Notes under the pieces: model-generated
The model's input: only the letters and a program-made list of their open reading frames with translations
Database searches by the model: none
Told to the model about the DNA's origin: nothing
Made by a program: the position numbers and the translations under genes
Part shown: one piece after another, positions 8,366 to 15,800 of the stretch
Numbering within the stretch: the first letter of the stretch is position 1
How the letters are laid out: every line of letters begins with the position of its first letter
DNA from: Candidatus Tityobacter terrigena
GTDB lineage: Bacteria; Vulcanimicrobiota; Vulcanimicrobiia; Vulcanimicrobiales; Vulcanimicrobiaceae
Direction: 5' to 3'
DNA: 41,362 nucleotides
Assembly (NCBI GenBank): GCA_003156715.1
Contig: PMHO01000004.1
Coordinates: 1-41,362, forward strand

Positions 8366-9727
8366 TCACGGCGATGCGCCGCCCAGCGAGGGGAAAATGG
8401 TTTGTACCGTCGAGACGACCGTCAGTACCCCGACGCTCACCACGGTCGCCCAAGCGATGGCATTGAACAGCGGGCCGTTGACGTAGGAACCCATCAAGCG
8501 CGCCTGGTTGATCAGCAGCAGCATCAGCACGAGAACGACCGGCAGCAGCGCTCCGTTGAGCACCTGCGAGTAGAAGATGATCGCCAGAAGCGGCGCGCCC
8601 GGAATCAGCACGAAACCCGCGCCGAGAACGATCAGCGCCAAATAGAAGCCATAAAAGAACGGCGCTTCGCGGAAGCGCCGGTTGACGCCCGATTCGAAAC
8701 CGAACGCCTCGCAGACGTAATACGCGGTCGAGAGCGGCAAGATGGACGCTGTGAAAACGGCGGCATTGAGCAGGCCCAGCGCAAAGAGGAGCGAGGCGTA
8801 CTTGCCGGCCAGCGGAACGAGCGCCTGGGCCACATCCCCCGCATCGTTGATCGCGATCGGACGGCCGTGCGGGCCGAGGTGCTGGTTGTGGGCCCAGATC
8901 GTTGCGGCACTCGCGACGACGATGAAAAACGCGATCACGTCGGTGAAGATCGCGCCCCCGATCACGTCGATGCGCGATAGCGGATACTCTTCGATCTGCA
9001 CGCCCTTCTCGACGATCGCCGACTGAATGTAGAACTGCATCCATGGCGAGATCGTCGTTCCGATTACGCCGACGGCCACCAGCGCGTAAGCCGCGGTCGG
9101 CTTGAAGTGAGGCAGAAGCGTCTCGCGAAAGACGACACCCCACGGAGGATGCACCAAGATCGCGCTCGCGGCGTAGGCGAGATAAATGGCGCAAAAAGCG
9201 AAGAAGATTTTTTCGACCACGCGGTAGTTGCCGCGCGTGACGACCATAAAAACGAAAATGGCGGCCAGCGGTACGAGCAGCTCCTTGCGCAGCCACGGCA
9301 CGAACGTCTGCAGGATCGGCGCGGCCGAAGCGATGCCGGCGAACTCGGAGGCCGTGTTTCCCAGATCTCCGACGACGAAGACCAGCAGCACCCAAAAGGT
9401 GACCTTGACGCCGAAGTTCTCGCGTATCAGGTCGGCCAGGCCCTTCCCGGTCACCGCGCCCATGCGCGCGCACATCTCTTGAACGACGATCAACGCGATC
9501 GTCACCGGCACGAGCAGCCACAGCATCTCGTAACCAAACTGCGCTCCGGCAATCGAATAGGTCGTGATCCCGCCGACGTCGTTGTCGGCGTTCGCGGTAA
9601 TGACGCCGGGTCCGATGACGGACAAGAACATCAAAATCGAGCGCCACAAACGAGGCCGGCGCGCCGGAGTCGGCGCGGCGGGTGGCGTGCTGGTCGGCCG
9701 CTCCGAGGCTTTTTCGCGTGGCTGCAT
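8366..9727 (-). CDS. Nramp-related divalent metal transporter with non-canonical metal-site motifs
   Basis: The 453-residue protein has a Pro-rich cytosolic N-terminus (1-30) and about eleven hydrophobic helices. The first helix matches Nramp proteins (IGPGVITANADNDVGG...AGAQFGYEMLW), but the DPGN metal motif reads DVGG (residues 50-53): the aspartate is kept while Pro and Asn are lost. In the sixth helix the usual MPH reads SPW, so the metal-binding methionine is replaced by Ser and the histidine by Trp. Classical Nramps take up Mn2+ or Fe2+ with protons. Loss of the methionine is a feature of Nramp-related Mg2+ carriers and other side branches, so the substrate here may not be Mn/Fe. No metal-responsive regulator sits beside it. 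Family is sure, substrate open. Confidence 0.88.
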   Translation of the reverse strand: MQPREKASERPTSTPPAAPTPARRPRLWRSILMFLSVIGPGVITANADNDVGGITTYSIAGAQFGYEMLWLLVPVTIALIVVQEMCARMGAVTGKGLADLIRENFGVKVTFWVLLVFVVGDLGNTASEFAGIASAAPILQTFVPWLRKELLVPLAAIFVFMVVTRGNYRVVEKIFFAFCAIYLAYAASAILVHPPWGVVFRETLLPHFKPTAAYALVAVGVIGTTISPWMQFYIQSAIVEKGVQIEEYPLSRIDVIGGAIFTDVIAFFIVVASAATIWAHNQHLGPHGRPIAINDAGDVAQALVPLAGKYASLLFALGLLNAAVFTASILPLSTAYYVCEAFGFESGVNRRFREAPFFYGFYLALIVLGAGFVLIPGAPLLAIIFYSQVLNGALLPVVLVLMLLLINQARLMGSYVNGPLFNAIAWATVVSVGVLTVVSTVQTIFPSLGGASP

Positions 9728-9841
9728 GGCAAATCGAGACCCTCCGGGGAGTGCGAGCTAGCCGCGGCGTCGACCTGCGCGCCGTACCTCTGAAGGAGAG
9801 ACCGTCGAAGGGCCGGGGGATGCAGGCAACGTAGACGCTCG

Positions 9842-10717
9842 ATGATGAGCCGGTTGACCGACCGCATCGTCGTCATTGGTGCTTCGGGCCAACTCGGATC
9901 GGATCTCATGCGGGTCTTTGCGGATCTGCCGGCCGCCGGGGTCGACCATGCATCGGTCGACATCGAGCAGCCGAGCGCGATCGCAGGGATGCTCTCGGAT
10001 TTCGAACCGACGCTGGTCGTGAACACCGCGGCCTACCACAACGTCGAACGCTGCGAACTCCACCCCGAGCGCGCCTTTGCGGTCAACACGGTGGCGGTCG
10101 AAAACCTCGCAGCGCAGTGCGGCGATGCCGGCAGCGCCTTGCTGCACGTCAGTACCGATTACGTCTTCAACGGACGCACCACGTCGCCGTATACCGAAGA
10201 CGCGGCGCCCGACCCGCTGAACCTCTACGGAATATCGAAGTTCGCCGGCGAGCTAGCGCTTCGGCATCGGCTCGAACGAAACTTCATCGTCCGCACCAGC
10301 GGTTTGTACGGAGTGCGCGGGAGCAGCACCAAAGGGCACACGTTCATCGAACGGATGCTTTCACAGGCGGCCGAAGGCCGGGCGATACGGGTCGTCAACG
10401 ACACGACGTGCTCGCCTTCATACACGCTGCACGTCGCGCGGGCGATCCGTGCGATCGCCGAAAGCGAAGCCTTCGGAACGTACCACGTTACCAACAGCGG
10501 TCACTGCAGCTGGTACGAGTTCGCCTCAGAAATCTTTGCGCAGGCGAGGATTACGCCCGAGTTGCTCAGCGTGAACAGCGACGCCTTCCCCAGCCCCGTT
10601 CGGCGTCCGCGTTTCTCGGCGCTCCGCGGTGCGGCGCTGGCGCGTATCGGACTGCCTCCGTTGCCGGATTGGCGCGATGGCATCGCCGACTATCTCGCCG
10701 AACGCGTTACACGCTGA
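9842..10717 (+). CDS. rmlD: dTDP-4-dehydrorhamnose reductase (RmlD-like)
   Basis: The 291-residue protein reduces dTDP-4-keto-L-rhamnose to dTDP-L-rhamnose with NAD(P)H, the last step of rhamnose donor synthesis. It shows the Rossmann motif GASGQLG (13-19), the NTAAYHNVERCE segment typical of RmlD, Ser104-Thr105-Asp106 in STDYVF, and the catalytic pair Tyr129 and Lys133 (YGISK). Length is normal. The other rml genes (A, B, C) are not in the window, so it is separated from its pathway partners. A second ATG at 9845 is an equal start. The 3' end overlaps the convergent DJ-1/PfpI gene by 11 bp. Rhamnose would feed the glycosyltransferases found further on, which is inference. Confidence 0.88.
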   Translation: MMSRLTDRIVVIGASGQLGSDLMRVFADLPAAGVDHASVDIEQPSAIAGMLSDFEPTLVVNTAAYHNVERCELHPERAFAVNTVAVENLAAQCGDAGSALLHVSTDYVFNGRTTSPYTEDAAPDPLNLYGISKFAGELALRHRLERNFIVRTSGLYGVRGSSTKGHTFIERMLSQAAEGRAIRVVNDTTCSPSYTLHVARAIRAIAESEAFGTYHVTNSGHCSWYEFASEIFAQARITPELLSVNSDAFPSPVRRPRFSALRGAALARIGLPPLPDWRDGIADYLAERVTR

Positions 10718-11576
10718 CCGGCCTTTCCGCGAGCACGCGCGCAAACGTGTGGCCGAAGGAGTGAACGTCGCCCGGCCAGCGCGCCGAGACGTAGTTCCCA
10801 TCGCGCACGACCCAGGCTGGGCGGCTGTCGGCGTCCGAATCTCGCATCATGCCGCCGGTCTTACGGACGTAGTCCGGGTCCGAGCGCGGTACGTCGAGAA
10901 AATCGCCCGCGCCGGCTAGCGCCCGAGTCACTTCGGCTTGCACGCTGCAATAACCGGACGGCTCGTCCTTCCCTTCGACATACGTGCGGTAATAGTTCGG
11001 TTCCCAAAAACGCAGGATGCGTCCCGCCTGCCAACCCATGCGCTCGAGCTGCCAGGTCAGTGCCGTCGTTTTGCGGCCGTACAGCACCGACTTTCCAGTT
11101 CGCATCGACCGGCTGCGCGCCGCCAGCACGACGCCGTGACAGATCGCTGCGACCGGCTTCTCCGTTTCGAAAAACTCCGCAACGAAGCGTTGCAGAATGT
11201 CGCTCTCGAGGTATGCGCGCATTCCAGCAGCGTGGTGACCGCCTGGAAGAACGAGGCCGTCGAAATCGCCGGAGCGCAAATCCGCGTAGCTGCGCGGGTG
11301 GAGAAAAGCCTCGTCGCGCTCGAGCCTTCGATAGGCGGCGCGAGCTTCGCGCCCGGCGCGCAGCAGCAGACCGAAGACGCGCACCTTGCGCAGCCCAGGT
11401 ATCCAGCCCCAAACATCGAGGCCCTCGCCCGAGATCATCATCGGGTCGGCGGTCCCGCGCCGCCCGTCGGGAGTTGCAAAGGCCATGCTGTGCCCCGCCT
11501 CGCACAGGATCCTCCAGGCAGCGGCCACTTCGGAGGGATCGAAGTCGCGACTCGGTATCGGCATGACGAGCTTCAT
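10707..11576 (-). CDS. DJ-1/PfpI (ThiJ) family protein, type-1 glutamine amidotransferase fold
   Basis: The 289-residue protein has the DJ-1/PfpI core: DGLVLPGGHHAAGMR (107-120) and the nucleophile elbow VAAICHGVVLAARS with Cys146-His147. Family members act as glyoxalase/deglycase-type hydratases, chaperones or proteases, so the exact reaction is not defined. At 289 residues it is longer than the usual 170-230, with an insertion near 50-95 between the first strand and the PGGH motif and an extended C-terminus. I choose the ATG at 11576 (MKLVMPIPSRDFDPSE) because it begins the conserved first strand; codons upstream do not resemble the family. Confidence 0.85.
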   Translation of the reverse strand: MKLVMPIPSRDFDPSEVAAAWRILCEAGHSMAFATPDGRRGTADPMMISGEGLDVWGWIPGLRKVRVFGLLLRAGREARAAYRRLERDEAFLHPRSYADLRSGDFDGLVLPGGHHAAGMRAYLESDILQRFVAEFFETEKPVAAICHGVVLAARSRSMRTGKSVLYGRKTTALTWQLERMGWQAGRILRFWEPNYYRTYVEGKDEPSGYCSVQAEVTRALAGAGDFLDVPRSDPDYVRKTGGMMRDSDADSRPAWVVRDGNYVSARWPGDVHSFGHTFARVLAERPVSV

Positions 11577-11670
11577 CGAACGGCACTTTTCAGGCCCTTG
11601 CCGTGCGTCCTGTAAACGAAATGAGGAAACGGCCTCGGGTTGCGCCCGGCAGGCGCAAGGACACGTTCGG

Positions 11671-11685
11671 GGTACAATGATCCCG
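11671..11685 (+). promoter_or_regulatory. possible -10 element abutting the DUF1232 start (leaderless candidate)
   Basis: TACAAT at 11673-11678 matches a -10 hexamer and sits 6 bases before the proposed GTG start at 11685, the spacing expected when transcription begins at the first base of the start codon. No clear -35 element is visible 16-18 bases upstream and no Shine-Dalgarno sequence precedes the start. This is a position-based inference only. Confidence 0.3.
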
Positions 11686-11987
11686 TGCAACTGTTCCGTT
11701 TGTTTTTCACCGCCCGCGCAACGATCGTGCGCGTGCTGCCCCTGATGCGCGACGTGCGCGTACCCCTGTGGTTGAAGGCGGCCGCGATCGCAGCCGGCTT
11801 ACTGGTCGTTTCGCCGTTCGATCCGCTGGCCGACGTCCCGATTCTGGGGCTGCTCGACGACGCGATCCTGCTCTTGTTGCTCTCCAAGCTGTTCGTTGCG
11901 CTGGCGCAGCGCTGGGTTCACCCGGTCGTTCCCCGGACGGTCGAGCCCCGTATCGTCGGGCCGCTTGGGTTGCCCGGCGACCGTTAG
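11685..11987 (+). CDS. YkvA/DUF1232 family small membrane protein
   Basis: The protein of about 100 residues has a hydrophobic segment (AAAIAAGLLVVSPFDPLADV) leading into the DUF1232 signature SPFDPLADVPILGLLDDAILL, which corresponds to the family's P(Y/F)D-IPD-P--G--DD pattern. Function of the family is not established; it is a short membrane-associated protein found in many bacteria. An in-frame TTG at 11640 would add 15 residues without similarity, so I prefer the GTG at 11685. The next gene starts 2 bp after the stop, so the two form a small operon. Confidence 0.8.
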   Translation: MQLFRLFFTARATIVRVLPLMRDVRVPLWLKAAAIAAGLLVVSPFDPLADVPILGLLDDAILLLLLSKLFVALAQRWVHPVVPRTVEPRIVGPLGLPGDR

Positions 11988-11989
11988 CC

Positions 11990-12322
11990 GTGCAGGACGA
12001 TCGGCGTCTCGTTTATTCGACCGACGGCTCGGTGCGGTTGCCGGAGTCTGCACCGCGCAAGCCCGTTCGGCCCAAAACGGCGCTTCCGCCGAACGACGGC
12101 GTCGTTCGGGTCGGCTGCGAGCGCCGGCAAAGCGGACGGATGACGCTGATCTATGGCCTTGCCGCCGCCGAAGTCGAGGCGATCGCGCGAGATCTCAAGC
12201 GCCGGTGCGGCAGCGGCGGCGCGGTCAAGGATGGCGTTCTCGAGTTGCAAGGGGACCAACGCGACGCGGTGCTATCGTTTTTCTCCGAACGTGGCCGGCG
12301 AACGAAGCGCATGGGCGGCTGA
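11990..12322 (+). CDS. yciH: YciH / SUI1 (eIF1-like) family translation factor
   Basis: The 110-residue protein resembles bacterial YciH, a homologue of eukaryotic initiation factor eIF1 that can affect initiation fidelity on the 30S subunit. Visible features are an N-terminal RLVYSTDGSVRLPE typical of YciH, followed by the SUI1 fold: VVRVGCERRQSGRMTLIYGL, the helix DLKRRCGSGGAVKDGVLELQG with its conserved Gly-Gly-(S/T)-hK pattern, and a final helix. The GTG start lies 2 bp after the DUF1232 stop; the frame is open further upstream but that part is a shadow. Length matches the family. Confidence 0.88.
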   Translation: MQDDRRLVYSTDGSVRLPESAPRKPVRPKTALPPNDGVVRVGCERRQSGRMTLIYGLAAAEVEAIARDLKRRCGSGGAVKDGVLELQGDQRDAVLSFFSERGRRTKRMGG

Positions 12323-12357
12323 CCGAACACCGCGTGCATCCGGCGCGTTTTGGGAGC

Positions 12358-12822
12358 ATGATGATCATACTGATGGCCCTGGCGTTCCTTCCCGCCACCG
12401 TGGGTGCTTCGAGTGCGACGCCGACTCCGTCCGCGAGCGTTCCCCCCGACGCGGCGATCATCGAGAATAGCGGGTCCACGAACTTCGCGGGCTATCGCAT
12501 CGTCGTCACGCCGGACGGCTCAGCTTGGCTCACGCTTGACGGCGGCCAGGCCGTCAAGGCGCAGCTCCCGGCCGCACACGCTCGGAGCTTGTTCGCGCAC
12601 CTCGCGGCGGCCGGCCCACTGGATTCGCTCGAGGTCGGCCGGTGCGTGAAGAGCGCGTCGTTCGGCACGCGGACGTTTATCGAGTGGAAGGGCGTGCGAA
12701 CGGGTGACGTCAGTTGCGGCGGCGGTCAAACCGCGCAACTCAACGCGGACGTCGAAGCGATCCTTGCCGACCTCCAGGTGAAGCCGACACCGCGCCGGCC
12801 CGCCCCACCGCAACCCGGTTAG
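12358..12822 (+). CDS. small secreted protein of unknown function
   Basis: I do not recognise the family. The 154-residue product begins MMIILMALAFLPATVGAS, a signal peptide, then a Thr/Ser/Pro-rich linker and a compact domain from about residue 40 (GYRIVVTPDGSAWLTLDGG) that contains two cysteines (GRCVKSASFG and DVSCGGGQ), possibly a disulfide. The C-terminus is a Pro-rich tail. GGGAG lies 1 base upstream of the first ATG, 4 bases upstream of a second ATG at 12361, so the second may be the true start. It follows yciH by 35 bp on the same strand and may be read through from it. Confidence 0.7.
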   Translation: MMIILMALAFLPATVGASSATPTPSASVPPDAAIIENSGSTNFAGYRIVVTPDGSAWLTLDGGQAVKAQLPAAHARSLFAHLAAAGPLDSLEVGRCVKSASFGTRTFIEWKGVRTGDVSCGGGQTAQLNADVEAILADLQVKPTPRRPAPPQPG

Positions 12823-12936
12823 CGGTCCCTATCGGCGGCACATGCGATAGCGGCGGCTCGACGCCGGCGAAAGCGTGCGGTGCGTCGCTGTGTCGAACCT
12901 CACATGTGCACGGACCGCAACCGATAGTAAGAGCGT

Positions 12937-14418
12937 ATGCAGGTACGGCCCCACCGATTGGCACCGCTTTCGGTCGTCGCGCCGCCGGTTGCGGCCTTTC
13001 CCCAAACCGCCATTTCGCAAGGTCGCCCCAGCCCTGGAGCGAGGCTCGCGTTGCCGATCGGTACCGTCGCGGGAGCCGTTCGAGCGATCGGGGTCAACCT
13101 TCTGCGACGCACGGCGACGTACGAAGTCCTGGTCGCCAACGAGACGTCCGCGCCGATTGTAACCTTCGCCTACGCCTCGGGCGGATCCAATGCCGGACCC
13201 CTCATGAACTGGAGCGCGATCAGCGTACCGCCCCTCACCTCGATCGCAATCGAAATCGACGTTCCGTTGACGCGCCGCGGGCGGGCTGCCCGTCTCATCG
13301 CCGAACTGCATGCGCCCGAGGCGCACCTGACCGTCGATGGAGATCCGCCGAAAGCGATGATCGATCGCGCGCGCCGCGCGCTCGGCGGTGCCGCCGTCGT
13401 TTTGCTTGCCTTGTGTACGGCCGCATACGCGGCCGGCCGGCCGCACGTCGCCGCGCTCGCTGCGCCCGACTCCGTCGTCGCGGGGCGGCCTTTCTCGATT
13501 GCATACGCTTTGGCCCCGAACGTCGCCGGCGAATACACCGTCGAAACCTCCGACGGACGGCAACTCGAGCGCGGCACGCTGAGTGCGTCAAACGGCGCTA
13601 TTAACGTCGTTCTGCCGGCCGGAATGCCGGCCGGCTACGACGTCCGGGTCGTGGCGCGCAATCTCTTAGGTAGCGACACCCGCGTAGCGCATGTTCGCGC
13701 AGTGGCCGCGCCGGCAGGAGCGATGGCGCCCCCACACCACGTCGTCAAAATCGCATCGCTTGCTCTCCGCGACGATCGGGTTCACGGCGGCGATCCGATC
13801 GTGATCGACTACGCGGCGAGTTCGACGACCGGAGGACTCAAGCTGATCGACCAGGACGGCACCGTCCGGGCCGAAGCGCTCACCAGCGCGCGCGGAAATT
13901 CGATCCTCATCGCGCCGCACGTTGCCGCCGATCAAGACTTTCGAGTCGTCATGAACGTCGAACGCGGAAGCTCCTCGGCCGAAGCGGCCGTCCCCGTTCG
14001 CATTCTCAAGGACGAGCCCGGTTCGAGCACCGCACGCGAAGCGAATCTTCCCAACGCGGCCGCACCCGGCGTAGCCGGCTTAGCCGTGCCGTCGACGCTC
14101 GCCATGCTCCGCTCCGGCCCAATCGCTGTGGCCGATGCAATCTTTCATTCAAACCAAGCAATCCCGGTGGCGGTCCTGCGCCACGAGAAGGATCTGCGCG
14201 TCGATTTGATCGGCGCAGACGGCACCGAACTCGAAAGCGTGAACGTTGCCGGCGATCAGGCCTCGCTCGACCTGACCGCACCCTCCGTCACGGCGCCTTC
14301 GAAGCTAACGATCGTAGCGACCTACTCCCACGGCGTCGCTCAAGAGACGGTCTTGGCCGCAGTCCTCGTTCGGCCCGGCCGCGACGAGAGCAGCCCCGAC
14401 CGCAACCAGAGCCGGTAG
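12937..14418 (+). CDS. membrane-anchored protein with tandem predicted Ig-like domains
   Basis: No family is recognised. The 493-residue protein has no N-terminal signal peptide but a single hydrophobic segment near residues 147-168 (GGAAVVLLALCTAAYAAG). Residues about 45-130 form a beta-rich domain (ATYEVLVANETSAPIVTF). After the membrane segment there are three beta-rich units that resemble Ig or filamin-type folds: 180-265 (DSVVAGRPFSIAYALAP), 275-355 (DDRVHGGDPIVIDYAAS) and 385-480 (FHSNQAIPVAVLRHEKD). The 'X-G-(D/R)-P-(I/F)-x-I-x-Y' opening of the first two suggests duplication. Topology would put either side outside. Its 3' end overlaps the convergent membrane protein by 79 bp. Confidence 0.72.
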   Translation: MQVRPHRLAPLSVVAPPVAAFPQTAISQGRPSPGARLALPIGTVAGAVRAIGVNLLRRTATYEVLVANETSAPIVTFAYASGGSNAGPLMNWSAISVPPLTSIAIEIDVPLTRRGRAARLIAELHAPEAHLTVDGDPPKAMIDRARRALGGAAVVLLALCTAAYAAGRPHVAALAAPDSVVAGRPFSIAYALAPNVAGEYTVETSDGRQLERGTLSASNGAINVVLPAGMPAGYDVRVVARNLLGSDTRVAHVRAVAAPAGAMAPPHHVVKIASLALRDDRVHGGDPIVIDYAASSTTGGLKLIDQDGTVRAEALTSARGNSILIAPHVAADQDFRVVMNVERGSSSAEAAVPVRILKDEPGSSTAREANLPNAAAPGVAGLAVPSTLAMLRSGPIAVADAIFHSNQAIPVAVLRHEKDLRVDLIGADGTELESVNVAGDQASLDLTAPSVTAPSKLTIVATYSHGVAQETVLAAVLVRPGRDESSPDRNQSR

Positions 14419-15800
14419 CGCCGGTCGGCGTAAGCCGAACGCCAGCCGGCGATCGCCGCCAAGGCTTGATCGAGCGGAGCGTCGCGCGCCACGATGACCG
14501 CGTCGACCGAGCGCGCACGTAAGCGTTCGCGCCAGCCTACGTGCAGCCGGACGATGGCGACGAAATCATTCCAGACGCGAGGCGGATACGGATCCGCGCG
14601 GCCGTCGAGGAAGACTTGGATGTGCGGCGCGCCGACCATGAATCCGCACCAAGCGAAGTCCGCACAGAAGACGTGATGTTCGCCGGGAATGTGCTCCAGA
14701 GCGGCCACGGCCGTCTCCGCGAGCTGCCCCTGCGAGCTCGCCGTTCCGCGCAGCAGCCCAGCCGCGACGAAGATCGCCAAGCCGAGCGCGACTGCCGGCA
14801 TGCCGAGCTTTCCGAAACGGTCGAGGCTCTGGGGCATCGTGTCGCGCGAGAACGCGGCGACGGAGCCGGTCAGCTGCAGTGCAGCCAGCGGCAGCGCGAC
14901 CAAAGCGAAGAGCGGCACGTTGCGAGCGGCCTCGAGCATGAGCCCCGTAAGGGCGCAAAAGACCAACGTGTCGCGCCATCCTTGTGCGACCCGGCCGGAA
15001 CGCGTGCGCGTGCCGAGGATCACGAGCAAGAGCAGCAGCGGCAGCGCGCCGAAGGCGAAAGAAAGGTCGTCGATATCGGTGACCTTCCACTCGCTGATGA
15101 AGCTCTTGATCGGGCTTCCAAAAAGCGACAGTGCGTATTGCGGCAGGTGCCAGCCGAACGGATTGCAGCAGATCGCGAGCAGCGATGCTGGGACCAGCAG
15201 CGCGAGCCGGCGCGTTCGCCGTCCGAAGGTCCGCTCGTCGGCCCAAGAGCCGCTCGCCGCCAGCAACGCGAGGAACGGTGCGAGCATTGCGCTTGCGTGC
15301 ACGTTCGACCATACCGCTGCGATCCCAAGCGCACTCCAAAGCCACGGCCCATCGCGCTCTAGCGCGATCAGATAGAGAACGAGCAGCGGCCAGGCGACGA
15401 CTTGCGCGCGCACGCCGAACGACTCAAGCATGGCGATTCCGGCGAGCGCCGTGCACAGCGCAACGGCCAGCGAGGACGCGCCGCGCCGCTCGGCGCGCCA
15501 AGCCGACAGCGCCAGCGCCGCGACCGCACAGAAGGCAACCGCCGCGGCGAACAGCGTCCAGGCAAAACCGTGCGCGCAGCGCGCGGCGATCAACGAGAAG
15601 AGCCACTCCTGCGGAAGCCACGGCGCGCCCGGCGCGCTGAAGGTCTCCGGCCCGAGCGCGCGCGGAATCGCTCCGCTCTTCGCGATAGCGTTACCAAGCC
15701 AGCGCTGCCACGCAAGATCGCCGTCGAGCTCGGGATAGGCGATTGCGGTTACGAAAAAACGCGCCGCGAAAATAGCAATGACGAGCCAGGCGTACTTCAC
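14340..15800 (-). CDS. GT-C-like polytopic membrane protein, copy 2 of a tandem pair
   Basis: The 486-residue protein has about ten hydrophobic helices and a C-terminal soluble region. The N-terminal LDGDLAWQRWLGNAI loop is placed like the acidic first loop of GT-C glycosyltransferases. Near residues 390-420 it has HHVFCADFAWCGFMVG and QVFLDGRADPYP, a pattern I associate with uncharacterised bacterial GT-C-like proteins ('WGGYLI ... DGR-D-Y'). The upstream gene encodes a diverged paralogue with the same C-terminal motifs and overlaps it by 4 bp. Both follow the Tad pilus genes on the same strand, so a role in sugar transfer onto pilus or envelope components is possible. The acceptor and donor are unknown. 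Confidence 0.75.
   Translation of the reverse strand: MKYAWLVIAIFAARFFVTAIAYPELDGDLAWQRWLGNAIAKSGAIPRALGPETFSAPGAPWLPQEWLFSLIAARCAHGFAWTLFAAAVAFCAVAALALSAWRAERRGASSLAVALCTALAGIAMLESFGVRAQVVAWPLLVLYLIALERDGPWLWSALGIAAVWSNVHASAMLAPFLALLAASGSWADERTFGRRTRRLALLVPASLLAICCNPFGWHLPQYALSLFGSPIKSFISEWKVTDIDDLSFAFGALPLLLLLVILGTRTRSGRVAQGWRDTLVFCALTGLMLEAARNVPLFALVALPLAALQLTGSVAAFSRDTMPQSLDRFGKLGMPAVALGLAIFVAAGLLRGTASSQGQLAETAVAALEHIPGEHHVFCADFAWCGFMVGAPHIQVFLDGRADPYPPRVWNDFVAIVRLHVGWRERLRARSVDAVIVARDAPLDQALAAIAGWRSAYADRRYRLWLRSGLLSSRPGRTRTAAKTVS

Noticed and set aside
8166-9647. A 493-codon minus-strand frame overlapping the Nramp-like gene.
   Set aside because: It is the same strand in another frame of the transporter, with an Arg-rich sequence and no motifs; the 453-residue transporter frame is clearly the real one.
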